From the NCBI RefSeq assembly GCF_002135435.1, contig NZ_NEGK01000001.1, forward strand, positions 372,001-436,000: 64,000 nucleotides of DNA. Direction: 5' to 3'. The stretch comes from Acinetobacter sp. ANC 3813. GTDB lineage: Bacteria; Pseudomonadota; Gammaproteobacteria; Pseudomonadales; Moraxellaceae. Below the pieces are notes generated by a model. The model was given only the letters and a program-made list of their open reading frames with translations, was not told the origin of the DNA and searched no databases. The translations under genes were made by a program, and so were the position numbers. This document shows, one piece after another, positions 19,558-28,413 of the stretch (position 1 is its first letter; each line of letters starts with the position of its first letter).

Positions 19558-19586
19558 TTTGAACAAATCCATTTAATTTGAACAAA
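19558..19586. promoter_or_regulatory. Tandem TTTGAACAAA half-sites upstream of the TetR gene
   Basis: Two identical 10-base copies (19558-19567 and 19577-19586), 19 bases apart, lie directly before the TetR ribosome site. The TTGAACA core also occurs as an inverted repeat at 24651-24668, in the divergent promoter of the same island. Confidence 0.5.
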
Positions 19587-19676
19587 CTTTAACATATTTA
19601 ACACCGACGATCCTCAAGGTTTTTGCGCAACAGAAGCCATCTATTAAAGAGATCTGCTCAGTCATCAACTGAAGAT

Positions 19677-20531
19677 TTAGATTGCACTGCGCAGCCATAG
19701 TTCGGTTTTTTCCCAGAGCTGCTGCGCCAAAGCCAAATCTTGCGCTGCAGGTGAAGACTGCACCACTTTACAGTCTTCATAATAAAATCCGCTTTCCCCC
19801 GCCAGCTGCGGCTTGGTCGCGCAGTGCAAAGATGTTAATGCGCCCTGCTGCGGCGTGAGCATAAATTTACCCAGCAGCTTAGACATGGGTTTCGGTAATT
19901 TGCGCCAAATATCGGTTGCAACCACACCTGGGTGAACCGCATATACCGTTACCCCTGTGCTGAATAAACGGCGCGCCAACTCTTTGGCAAATAAAACATT
20001 TGCCAGCTTGGCTGTACTGTATTCCTTAATCGCGCCTATGCTGGATGCGGGCTTTAAAAGCTGATCAAAGTCGATGCCATTGGCATGACGGTGCGCTTTG
20101 CTGGCAACCACCACTACACGTGCAGGCGCTGACTGCTGCAGTTTTTCAGTTAATAATTGAATCAGCAGAAAATGCCCGACATGGCATACCCCAAAAGTCT
20201 GCTCAAAACCTGAATCGGTGAGGCCTTTTGCTCCTGCTACACCTGCATTGGCAATCAGTACATGCAACGGTAAATTGAGGCTGAGAAAGTTTTTAGCGCA
20301 GGCTTTGACGGAATCAATATTGCCCAGTTCCAGTGCTAAATACTCTGCTTTTGCGGTTTGTTCTGAGCATTGATCAATCTCATCCAATACTGGCTTGGCC
20401 TTGGCAAAATCACGGCAAGTGATAAATACATGATAGCCTTGCAAGGCCAGCTGATTAGCCGTTTCACGGCCTATGCCTGAACTTGCGCCAGTAACCAACG
20501 CCACTTTCCCATTCGGCTGTACTTGTGCCAT
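19677..20531 (-). CDS. Short-chain dehydrogenase/reductase (retinol-dehydrogenase-like)
   Basis: NAD(P)-dependent oxidoreductase of 284 residues. The cofactor motif is TGASSGIG near residue 14, the structural NAG is in IANAGVAG near 93, and the catalytic YSTAK is near 170. The length and the C-terminal VHPGVVATDIWRK resemble the retinol dehydrogenase-like branch. It follows the flavin monooxygenase in the same direction with a 297-base gap, so it may have its own promoter. Its role in the aromatic pathway is unclear; it may oxidise an alcohol or dihydrodiol intermediate or side product. Confidence 0.85.
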   Translation of the reverse strand: MAQVQPNGKVALVTGASSGIGRETANQLALQGYHVFITCRDFAKAKPVLDEIDQCSEQTAKAEYLALELGNIDSVKACAKNFLSLNLPLHVLIANAGVAGAKGLTDSGFEQTFGVCHVGHFLLIQLLTEKLQQSAPARVVVVASKAHRHANGIDFDQLLKPASSIGAIKEYSTAKLANVLFAKELARRLFSTGVTVYAVHPGVVATDIWRKLPKPMSKLLGKFMLTPQQGALTSLHCATKPQLAGESGFYYEDCKVVQSSPAAQDLALAQQLWEKTELWLRSAI

Positions 20532-20828
20532 TTTGATTTCCTTTTATTGGTTCGCTTTTATTCATTGGTTTTTTAGTTTTCGTGCCAGTGATGCCAAGGT
20601 CTTTTTAGCGTTGAAACTTTGGCATCATTTTTTATTTATCAGCTTTCATTGATTCGCATGATATTCATTTATAAAGTTGATCTGTAGCCTTAAAGCATGC
20701 CGCAGCCCGGAATGCAGTGCAATTTCCATTCATCTCAAACATCAAAATACACAGCATAATCCGAGTGCTTTGTAACTATTTTTGCAGCATCAGCAATGTA
20801 TCAACCCTGTTTTCAAGTCCAAGCACTT

Positions 20829-22601
20829 TTAAACCAATAAGGCTTCATCTTGCGGCATTTGGCAAGGACTGGCACTGAGATTCAATTGCAGTTTTAACTG
20901 CTGTACAGCCGCATTTAATTGTTCCGGCGCAACCAAAGCAAAGACAAAATGGTCTGGTCTAAGCAGTACAATGCTTTGATCTTTCTGGGTTTTAACACCT
21001 TTAAGCCATTGCTGAAACTCGCCGTGAATATCTTCTACTTCTGCCAAGTTAGGGTTTAAATCCCGAAGGATTCGGCCTTGCGGACGCCCTGCGTAGGCAT
21101 GAATTTGTACGGCTTGTGCATTCAGCCTGCTTAAAATGGCTTTGGACTCTGCAGACAATACCTCACTCGGATCACACTCAAAACCAATCAAAGCATAACT
21201 TTCACCTAATACATCATCCAGCAGAATCCGTCTACCGTTAAAACCGCGCAGTGTCGGCTGCGGTATCAATTTACCTTCCGGTGAACGGCGTTTAGTTCTC
21301 GGCAATCCTAAATATTGATGCGCTTCATACACCGGCGCAGGTTTAAACCCGCCTTCTTCAGACCATTTCTTTAAAAATGGCACAGCCTGTATGGTTTTGA
21401 GCACACCATCGCGTAATTTTGTCGCAATCGGGCTGGTCATTGACACCACATCTTTGAGCAATACCGATGAATCAATCATGGCTTTGGCATGATGAAAGCG
21501 CTCTCTGGCATAACTATCGAGCAGGCTTTCATGCGCACGGCCAGATAAAACATCACTGAGTTTCCAGCCGAGGTTATAGGCATCGCGTACGCCTGAGCTT
21601 GCGCCTTGCCCCATAAACTGCGGGGTCATGTGCGCAGCATCTCCCGCCAGCACCACATGGCGTTCACGCCATTGATTCGCCACCAAAGCATTGAAGGTAT
21701 AAACCAGTTTGCGATTCACTTCAAAATCATCTGGATTGACATATTTTGCCAGCAATTCACGTACGGTTTCTGGACGCTCCATATATTCTGCGGTTTGGCC
21801 TTTTTGCAGCATAAATTCAAAACGGTGATGACCGTCTGGCTGTACACAGCTCACAACCGGCAAATCAGGATCGACCACAAAATTGAAATACGGCATGTGG
21901 CGCAGGCCTTTATTGCGGTCTTTTTGCTTTAAGTCCACCACAAGCCAAGGCTCTGGAAAATTCTTACCCGTCATTTCAATGCCCAGCTTGGCCCGCACTG
22001 TACTGCGCCCGCCATCAGCGCCTACCAAGTAGCGCGCGCGGATTTCCTGTACATCCAGATTTCCATCACCTTCAGTTTTATCTGCGCTGCTGTCATGAAA
22101 TCGGTATTGCTGTGTGGCCTGATGCACAATGGTCACGGTATCGGCATCTTGGCTGAAATTCACCAACTCACGGCCGCGGCGGATGTCCACATTTGAATAT
22201 TTGCTTAATCCATGGGTTAAAGATGTTTCCAGATAGGGCTGATAGAAGAAATTGACCACAGGCCAGCCATTTGGACGTTTTAAAGGCTTGTACTGCGACA
22301 GCACCGTGCCGTCTGGCCGCGCCAGCTGTACAGGCGTATCCAGCAGCATATCTTTTTGCAGCTCTTCCGCCATGCCGATGGACTGGAAAATCCGCATGCA
22401 TTCATCATCGGTATAGACTGCGCGGGCATTGCCGTAAAATACCGGTTCACGCTCTAAGACCACCACGTGATGGCCGCGCTTGCCCAATATATGCGCCAAA
22501 ACCAAACCTGTAGGCCCCAGTCCTGAAATAACGACATCTGCAATCTCAGGACGTTTCGTATTGGCTTTTTTTGTATTGCTTCGTTCCATCGTATTCACCA
22601 T
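20829..22601 (-). CDS. Flavin-dependent phenol monooxygenase (HbpA/MhpA-like)
   Basis: Class A FAD monooxygenase that adds an ortho hydroxyl to a substituted phenol, producing the catechol cleaved by the adjacent extradiol enzyme. The 590-residue length fits 2-hydroxybiphenyl 3-monooxygenase and 3-(3-hydroxyphenyl)propionate hydroxylase. FAD motifs are visible: GLGPTGLVLAHILGKRG near residue 27, the DG motif LVGADGGRSTVR near 193, and GDAAHMTPQFMGQGASSG near 325. A thioredoxin-like C-terminal region follows (about 440-590). Substrate is not determined; neighbours suggest a phenol with a side chain or second ring. Confidence 0.9.
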   Translation of the reverse strand: MVNTMERSNTKKANTKRPEIADVVISGLGPTGLVLAHILGKRGHHVVVLEREPVFYGNARAVYTDDECMRIFQSIGMAEELQKDMLLDTPVQLARPDGTVLSQYKPLKRPNGWPVVNFFYQPYLETSLTHGLSKYSNVDIRRGRELVNFSQDADTVTIVHQATQQYRFHDSSADKTEGDGNLDVQEIRARYLVGADGGRSTVRAKLGIEMTGKNFPEPWLVVDLKQKDRNKGLRHMPYFNFVVDPDLPVVSCVQPDGHHRFEFMLQKGQTAEYMERPETVRELLAKYVNPDDFEVNRKLVYTFNALVANQWRERHVVLAGDAAHMTPQFMGQGASSGVRDAYNLGWKLSDVLSGRAHESLLDSYARERFHHAKAMIDSSVLLKDVVSMTSPIATKLRDGVLKTIQAVPFLKKWSEEGGFKPAPVYEAHQYLGLPRTKRRSPEGKLIPQPTLRGFNGRRILLDDVLGESYALIGFECDPSEVLSAESKAILSRLNAQAVQIHAYAGRPQGRILRDLNPNLAEVEDIHGEFQQWLKGVKTQKDQSIVLLRPDHFVFALVAPEQLNAAVQQLKLQLNLSASPCQMPQDEALLV

Positions 22602-22726
22602 TGTTCTTTCTGTTTTTTCTTGCTTAAACCTAAGCGCGTAATTTTTTTAGGCAAAACGAGGCTAGAGCAAGCGCTCAGCTGCGCCTGCTTTGGGTTTTGC
22701 TTCATTGCCGTTTAAATATGGATGCT

Positions 22727-23713
22727 TTAAATCGGGGAATATTCATCCCGTTTCAGTGATTTCAGCCCGCGGTTTAACTGACCGAATTCGTGCAGCAATT
22801 TATGCGCAGGTGTTGGGTTGCGGGGTTTATGCCCCCACACGCTAATCGACGTATGCTTAACAGGTGTCCAAACCGCTTCATCAATTTTGATTGGGTTCCA
22901 GCCCAGCTCGACTTCAAAATCGGACGGGCTAGCCACATAAAATGACACTTCACGGTCATTGGTATGCAGGCCAACATCCCACACCACATGAAAGCCATAA
23001 TCTTTGCAGCGCTGATAAGATGCCGTGACATCTTCAATATCCAGCACCTGAAAATTGACATGCTGAATGCGGGTGCGGATGGGATCAAGATGCACGCTGC
23101 CGCGGGTACGCGCCACAGCCACGGAATGATGGCGTTCATTCAGGCGTAAAAAGCTGACATCCAAAATGACGCCATTGATCTTCTGTTCAATGGTATCGGT
23201 TAGCCGCGCATCAAAAAATTCCTGCCAAAATCGAATCATTTTTTCGGGTTTGCGTGAGGTCAGCGCCACATGCCCCATACCGCAATCACCAGTATAGAAA
23301 CCGCTGACTTTGGTCTCTAAGTCATCCTGTGTATGCAGCGCGTCAATAAATAGCTCTAACTGAATATCTTTTGGGCCCCGTAAGGTCCAAAATGCTTTGA
23401 CCCTACGCAATACCGCATCTTCTGCTGTGCCTTGCGCATAATCTATGCCGCGCTGATCGAAGCGGCGTAGCACCTCCTGCAGTACAGATTGATCTGCCAA
23501 CTGCACCCCTAAATGCGTTACATCTTCCTGTACGCCTTTTTGAATGATCAAGCGTTTTTGATGATCATCGATACGGAAACTGAGCGCCTGTTCGGTACGT
23601 TCTGACAGCATCAGCCCAAGGCATTTTTGTGCAAAATCAATCCATTCATCGAACTTGCTGGATTCTGCAATCAAATAGCCTATTTTTACTTTGCCAAAGA
23701 TATTCATATCCAC
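22727..23713 (-). CDS. Extradiol ring-cleavage dioxygenase (BphC-like, VOC superfamily)
   Basis: Fe(II) type I extradiol dioxygenase that opens a catechol next to its hydroxyls. The 328-residue protein has two VOC modules; likely metal ligands are His148 (GMGHVALTS), His218 (RIQHVNFQV) and a Glu in SDFEVELGW near 267-269. The C-terminal half also holds the conserved active-site region LNERHHSVAV. It starts 4 bases downstream of the hydrolase stop codon and is followed by the monooxygenase, forming a three-gene meta-cleavage operon. Confidence 0.92.
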   Translation of the reverse strand: MDMNIFGKVKIGYLIAESSKFDEWIDFAQKCLGLMLSERTEQALSFRIDDHQKRLIIQKGVQEDVTHLGVQLADQSVLQEVLRRFDQRGIDYAQGTAEDAVLRRVKAFWTLRGPKDIQLELFIDALHTQDDLETKVSGFYTGDCGMGHVALTSRKPEKMIRFWQEFFDARLTDTIEQKINGVILDVSFLRLNERHHSVAVARTRGSVHLDPIRTRIQHVNFQVLDIEDVTASYQRCKDYGFHVVWDVGLHTNDREVSFYVASPSDFEVELGWNPIKIDEAVWTPVKHTSISVWGHKPRNPTPAHKLLHEFGQLNRGLKSLKRDEYSPI

Positions 23714-23716
23714 CTC

Positions 23717-24613
23717 TTAACCCGATGACGATGTTGAAGCTTGTGCTGCAGGCGTATGCAGACCCATAAAGCTCGCAGTGACTGCATTAAACTGTTCGGC
23801 CCGCTCCCACTGCACCCAGTGTCCCGTTTGCGCAAAATAATATAGATCACAGTTTTTCATGGTCTGGCGCAAGGTTTCGCCGCCGCTCGGACGGTTGACT
23901 TTGTCATCCGAACCCCACAGCACCAGCGTTGGCGTATTGCAGCGCTTCAAACGCGGGTCACGGCTGAAATCCATGCGGAGTGCGCCTTTCAGGCCATTTG
24001 GACGCTGCAATGGCGGTGATGCAATGACGTCCGGGTCAATGCTGGCTTGATAACGCAGCTCAATTAAATCTTCTGACACTTGCGAGCCGTCATACACCAA
24101 ATATTCACGTATAAAGGTGCGCAGCTTTTCCCGCGTTGGCCCTTCACCGCTGTAATAATTTAATAATTGCTGCAGGCCTTTGGTCGGCAAACCGCGCGTC
24201 GTATTGATGCCGCCCGGCCCCATCAGCACTAAGGAAGCAACCCGCTCTGGCGCTTCCAAAGCCATCCGCAGCGCGCAGGCACCGCCCAATGAATTGCCGA
24301 CGATATGAATTTTAGGAATATTCAGCTGATCCAATAGACCCAGCATCACTTCGGCTAAATCGCCAAAAGGGTCTGAACGTTTGACGCCTTTGCTGGACTG
24401 GCCATAGCCCTGCATATCGGGAACAATCACACGGAAGTTTTGCGCCAAAGCTTCAATATTTTTTGAATAATTGGATAGCCCCGTTGCGCCTGCGCCGCCG
24501 CCATGCAGCATCAGCACGGGAAAGCCTTCACCAGCTTCACTGACAAAGACCTTGCGCTGTGCAAATTCAATAAAATAGCTTTTCAGCCCATGTATTTGTA
24601 CTTGCTGATTCAT
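23717..24613 (-). CDS. Meta-cleavage product C-C hydrolase (alpha/beta hydrolase)
   Basis: Serine hydrolase that splits the ring-fission product made by the extradiol enzyme, giving a carboxylic acid and a 2-hydroxydienoate. The 298-residue protein has HGGGAGATG (oxyanion region, near 38), the nucleophile in GNSLGG near 107, an acid in WGSDDKVNRP near 238, and the histidine in TGHWVQWERAEQFN near 267, all typical of BphD/MhpC. It is the first gene of the minus-strand operon, divergent from the FAH gene across a promoter with a TTGAACA inverted repeat. Confidence 0.93.
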   Translation of the reverse strand: MNQQVQIHGLKSYFIEFAQRKVFVSEAGEGFPVLMLHGGGAGATGLSNYSKNIEALAQNFRVIVPDMQGYGQSSKGVKRSDPFGDLAEVMLGLLDQLNIPKIHIVGNSLGGACALRMALEAPERVASLVLMGPGGINTTRGLPTKGLQQLLNYYSGEGPTREKLRTFIREYLVYDGSQVSEDLIELRYQASIDPDVIASPPLQRPNGLKGALRMDFSRDPRLKRCNTPTLVLWGSDDKVNRPSGGETLRQTMKNCDLYYFAQTGHWVQWERAEQFNAVTASFMGLHTPAAQASTSSSG

Positions 24614-24650
24614 ACCGAGACTGCCTCTTTATGTTTATTTTTAAACCATA

Positions 24651-24668
24651 TTGAACAATAGTGTTCAA
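24651..24668. promoter_or_regulatory. Inverted repeat in the divergent aromatic promoter, candidate TetR operator
   Basis: TTGAACA and TGTTCAA flank ATAG, a perfect 7-4-7 inverted repeat. A second half-site, TAGTGTTCAATT, lies at 24737-24748, just before the FAH gene. The spacing relative to both start codons fits repression in both directions. Confidence 0.55.
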
Positions 24669-24768
24669 TTTTTCAATAGATTTATTTATTATTTTTTGAT
24701 CAATTCAATTGAACTTTAAAAAAACATTTTATACATTAGTGTTCAATTAATAAAAATTGAGTATAAAA

Positions 24769-25734
24769 ATGGCCTTAAATCTGCTGCGTTATCACGATCA
24801 AAATCAATTCGCTTGGGGGGTACTGGAACACGGACAGATTTATCCGCTCAAAATTGATGAAAGCACAACTGACACAACAGCTGCAGTGATTCGGCTGGGC
24901 ATTCAAGGAATACAGCAGCTGGTCAATCGGGAGATTGCGCTGCCCTTAGATGCGGTTGAACTGCTCAGCCCAATTACATCGGAACAGAAAATCATTTGTC
25001 AGGGCGCCAATTACCGCCAGCACATGATTGATTCGGGCATGAATCCCGACGAGAAAAATTTCAATATGTTCTTTACCAAATCCAGCGCGTCTATTCATGC
25101 GCCTGTTGGCGCCATTGCCAAGCCTAAGCATGTGCAGCTGCTGGATTATGAAATTGAGCTGTGCCTGATTTTAAAACAGGACATCGATCACCAAGTCAGC
25201 GTCAACGGCAGCAACCTGCATGAATATGTGGCCGGCATCTGCATCGGCAATGATGTTTCTGCACGGGATGTGCAAATTCCGCAAACGCAATTTTATAAAG
25301 GCAAAAGCTATCGCAGTTTCTGTCCGCTTGGCCCCATCCTATGCCTGCTGGAAGCGCATGAAATGCATTATCTGCAGCAAATGAATTTGAGCTTAAAGGT
25401 TAATGGCGCGGCGCGTCAGCAGGACTCCAGCGCCAATATGGTGTTTAAGCCTGCCGAAACCCTGAGTGAAATGTCGCAAGTTTTTAACTTCCGCGCGGGG
25501 GATGTGGTTATGACAGGAACACCGTCTGGCTGCGCGCTGTCGATTCCCTCTCCGCTTTTGGTAAAAATTTCTGGCCTGCTGCCCGAACATAAAAAATGGG
25601 AAATCTTTATTAAAAAACAAAAAGCTACAGGTCATTATTTAAATATCGGCGATGTGCTGGAACTGCAGATTCAAAGCGCTGATGGAAAAATAGATTTGGG
25701 CACACAGCGCCACACAGTTGAATTTTTAAAATAA
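24769..25734 (+). CDS. Fumarylacetoacetate hydrolase-family protein
   Basis: Metal-dependent C-C bond hydrolase, decarboxylase or hydratase of the FAH superfamily. The 321-residue protein (from ATG 24769; the in-frame TTG at 24757 is less likely) contains the metal-binding set DYEIELCLIL near residue 123, IGNDVSARDVQ near 160, and GKSYRSFCPLGP near 178. In the meta pathway a member of this superfamily (MhpD type) hydrates 2-hydroxypentadienoate, but this protein is longer and may instead cleave an acylpyruvate. First gene of the plus-strand half of the aromatic island. Confidence 0.85.
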   Translation: MALNLLRYHDQNQFAWGVLEHGQIYPLKIDESTTDTTAAVIRLGIQGIQQLVNREIALPLDAVELLSPITSEQKIICQGANYRQHMIDSGMNPDEKNFNMFFTKSSASIHAPVGAIAKPKHVQLLDYEIELCLILKQDIDHQVSVNGSNLHEYVAGICIGNDVSARDVQIPQTQFYKGKSYRSFCPLGPILCLLEAHEMHYLQQMNLSLKVNGAARQQDSSANMVFKPAETLSEMSQVFNFRAGDVVMTGTPSGCALSIPSPLLVKISGLLPEHKKWEIFIKKQKATGHYLNIGDVLELQIQSADGKIDLGTQRHTVEFLK

Positions 25735-25784
25735 TGAACTTCAGTCAGGTTTAAACATTGCGATTCATCTTTTAAGGAAAAAAT

Positions 25785-26852
25785 ATGAATAATTACAGTA
25801 TTGATGTACATCATCATTTAATTCCGCCTGCATTTATCCACACCATGGACAAATACGGCATCGATAAAGTCGCAGGAGCGCCGCTGCCGCCATGGAATGC
25901 ACAGCGCTCGATTGAAGCCATGGATTTGATTGGCACGCAAACAGCAATCACCTCGCTCTCTGCACCGGGTGTGTACTTTGGCAATTTGCCTGAAGCCTGT
26001 GACTTGGCCCGCGCATGCAATGAGTTTTCTGCAGAAATAAAACAGCAGCACCCTGGACGCTTTGGTTCTTTTGCAGTATTGCCCATGCCTTTTACCGCAG
26101 AATCCTGCCGTGAAGCCGAATATGCGCTGGATGTGCTGCAAGCCGACGGCATTGTGCTGCTGGGCAGTACCGAAGGTGTCTTTTTAGGCGATCCGAGCTT
26201 GGAAGAACTGATGCACTGCTTGAATGTGCGCCAAGCCACGGTTTTTATTCACCCGAATATTCATGAATCCAGTAATCAGGTTCAGCTGAATATTCCCGGA
26301 TTTATCTTAGAATTTTTATGCGACACCACCCGCGCCTCAGTGAATTTAGTTGCTTCGGGCGTGCTGGAACGATACCCGAAGATTAATTGGATTTTGGCGC
26401 ATGCCGGCGGCTTTTTACCCTATGTGGCATGGCGTGTGTCCTTATGCAACATGATGCCTGAGCTTGCCGAAAAAACACCGCAGGGCTTTTTGCATTATAT
26501 CCGCCGTTTTTATTTTGATACCGCACTATCGCCGTCACCCTATGCCATGGCTGCGCTGAGTGAATTGGCCGACCCGAGCCATATTTTATTTGGCAGCGAT
26601 TTTCCGTTTGCGCCTAAACAGCTGTCGATTTTGCAAAGGCAGAATTTTGATGAACTGACAGTCTTCAGCGCTGAGCAGAAATCACAAATTTTACGTGAAA
26701 ACGCTTTGGCGCTGTTTCCGCAATTTAAAGTCGAAGCAGATCACAGCATTCCAGAATTGCAGCGCTATTCAACAGCGCCTTTTGGCACCCGCCTGCGCCA
26801 TTCACTGATGAAACCCATGTTAAAGCTTGGAGAAAATATGCGTAAGCGATAA
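25785..26852 (+). CDS. Amidohydrolase of the ACMSD / aromatic decarboxylase type
   Basis: Metal-dependent TIM-barrel enzyme of the amidohydrolase-2 family, which includes aminocarboxymuconate semialdehyde decarboxylase, gamma-resorcylate decarboxylase and 6-methylsalicylate decarboxylase. The 355-residue protein has the N-terminal DVHHHLIPP (residues 5-13), FIHPN near 160, LAHAGGFLPY near 204, and the acidic FGSDFPFAP near 269. An AAGGA site precedes the ATG. It follows the FAH gene by 50 bases. A decarboxylase for a carboxylated phenol or ring-fission product would fit the pathway, but the exact step is open. Confidence 0.85.
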   Translation: MNNYSIDVHHHLIPPAFIHTMDKYGIDKVAGAPLPPWNAQRSIEAMDLIGTQTAITSLSAPGVYFGNLPEACDLARACNEFSAEIKQQHPGRFGSFAVLPMPFTAESCREAEYALDVLQADGIVLLGSTEGVFLGDPSLEELMHCLNVRQATVFIHPNIHESSNQVQLNIPGFILEFLCDTTRASVNLVASGVLERYPKINWILAHAGGFLPYVAWRVSLCNMMPELAEKTPQGFLHYIRRFYFDTALSPSPYAMAALSELADPSHILFGSDFPFAPKQLSILQRQNFDELTVFSAEQKSQILRENALALFPQFKVEADHSIPELQRYSTAPFGTRLRHSLMKPMLKLGENMRKR

Positions 26853-27044
26853 GCGTATAAACAGAAGATTTGCTGGAGAAAACCTTTTTGAAAATCTTCA
26901 TCGGCTGCTGCTTAAAGGATAAAGGAGGAATCGGCAAAAACAAGAAAGCTACATACACAAGAAAAGTATATGCACACGAAACCTGTGAACTAGAAAAACC
27001 TGTGAAGAAAAAAAGCGCTAAATCACTCAAGGAATGACATAACA

Positions 27045-28289
27045 ATGAAAGACATCGTAAAGGGTTCAAAATTATTTAAATCAGCATTATCTATGGGAAT
27101 TTTGACCGTCATGTGCGCGCAGAGTCATGCCGCTGCCTTAGACCGGTCAGGACAGCCGATTACCGCATTTTTGCAGGATGGCAATTATGCAGAAGCCTCA
27201 ATTTCAGTGCTTGATGCGGATGTATCCGGTACGGCGCGGCCAAATTACGTGGCAGCGAATACCGACCCTGCAACGGGCAATATGGCCAATAACTATCAAT
27301 TTTATAATGCAGCGCTCAAACTACAGCTCACACGGCAATTTTCTTTTGGCCTGATTTATGATCAGCCCTTTGGCGCAGATGTCACCTATGACCGTCTTGC
27401 CAACTCAACCTATTCTTCTACCGCAGGCGCAACAACAGCAGAGGTCAGCACGCAAAATTTATCCTTTCTTTTTGGCTATCAGCCAACTGAAAACTGGAAT
27501 ATTTATGCGGGGCCTGTGTATCAAACCATTAAAGGTGACCTTGCCATTAACGGTTTAGGTTTTAGTGAAGCCAGCGGCTATGGCTATGATGTTAAGGAAG
27601 ACAGCGCGGTCGGCTGGCTCGCTGGCGTCGCCTATCAAATCCCGGAAATTGCGCTGAAAGCCGCGCTGACTTACCGTGCGGAAATCAAGCACGAATTTAA
27701 TGCAGTAGAAAGCTTTTCCTTGCCGCTGAGCGCATTAGTTCCGCTTGCAGGCACTGGGCAAACGGAGCTGACCACACCGCAATCGGTCAATTTTGATTTT
27801 CAGACTGGTTTAAACCCAAGCACACTGGCTTTTTTCAATGCGCGCTGGGTCAATTGGAAAGACTTCTATATTAAGCCTTATCAATTTGGTAAAGTGACTG
27901 AAATTTTAACCACGATGAAGCTGAATACCCCGATTTCATTAAATCTTGTGGATTATGATAAAGATCAAATTTCCATCAATGCAGGATTGGCTAAGAAACT
28001 GAATGAGCAATGGAGCGTGATGGCCCTGGCTGGCTGGGACAGCGGCGCTGGCAATCCAACCTCGACTTTAGGCCCGATTGACGGATATTGGACTGCTGGT
28101 TTAGGGGCACAGTTTAATCCTGCACCCAATTATTTTATTCAAGGCGCATTTAAATATTTATGGTTTGGCGATGCCACGGGACATGCAGCGACCTATGCGA
28201 TTCCAGGCAATGCCGAAGCAGCAAAAGTCGCAGATTATTCAGATAATACCGCTTGGGGCTATATGCTGAAATTCGGCTATAAATTTTAG
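27045..28289 (+). CDS. OmpP1/FadL-family outer-membrane transporter
   Basis: Outer-membrane beta-barrel for hydrophobic compounds. The 414-residue precursor has a signal peptide (about residues 1-29, ending QSHAAA) and a mature start ALDRSGQPITAFLQ that is typical of the FadL group, followed by alternating strands and a C-terminal MLKFGYKF ending in aromatic Phe. In aromatic islands such proteins admit hydrocarbons or phenols, which fits this context. It lies 192 bases after the amidohydrolase, and its 3' end faces the porin gene across a shared terminator. Confidence 0.9.
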   Translation: MKDIVKGSKLFKSALSMGILTVMCAQSHAAALDRSGQPITAFLQDGNYAEASISVLDADVSGTARPNYVAANTDPATGNMANNYQFYNAALKLQLTRQFSFGLIYDQPFGADVTYDRLANSTYSSTAGATTAEVSTQNLSFLFGYQPTENWNIYAGPVYQTIKGDLAINGLGFSEASGYGYDVKEDSAVGWLAGVAYQIPEIALKAALTYRAEIKHEFNAVESFSLPLSALVPLAGTGQTELTTPQSVNFDFQTGLNPSTLAFFNARWVNWKDFYIKPYQFGKVTEILTTMKLNTPISLNLVDYDKDQISINAGLAKKLNEQWSVMALAGWDSGAGNPTSTLGPIDGYWTAGLGAQFNPAPNYFIQGAFKYLWFGDATGHAATYAIPGNAEAAKVADYSDNTAWGYMLKFGYKF

Positions 28290-28326
28290 AATTATTTCAA
28301 ACTATTACTGCCATATCTCAAAAAAT

Positions 28327-28362
28327 AAGCCCGCAAAATCCAAGGATCTTGAGGGCTTTTCA
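28327..28362. terminator. Bidirectional terminator between FadL-type and porin genes
   Basis: AAGCCC pairs with GGGCTT, with an inner near-complement (AAAATCC / GGATCTT), and A and T runs flank both sides. It separates the two aromatic islands, whose last genes converge here. Confidence 0.75.
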
Positions 28363-28413
28363 ATATATAATCAGCTTTAAATCCAAATGATATCTATAAG
28401 TATTCTGATAAAA

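Noticed and set aside
26979-27006. Two copies of AAACCTGTGAA, 17 bases apart, upstream of the FadL-type gene
   Set aside because: Short direct repeat without symmetry; not found at other promoters of the island, so chance is likely.
26725-27069. 114-codon minus-strand open frame over the end of the amidohydrolase gene
   Set aside because: Opposite strand to two solid genes, low-complexity sequence, no family features.
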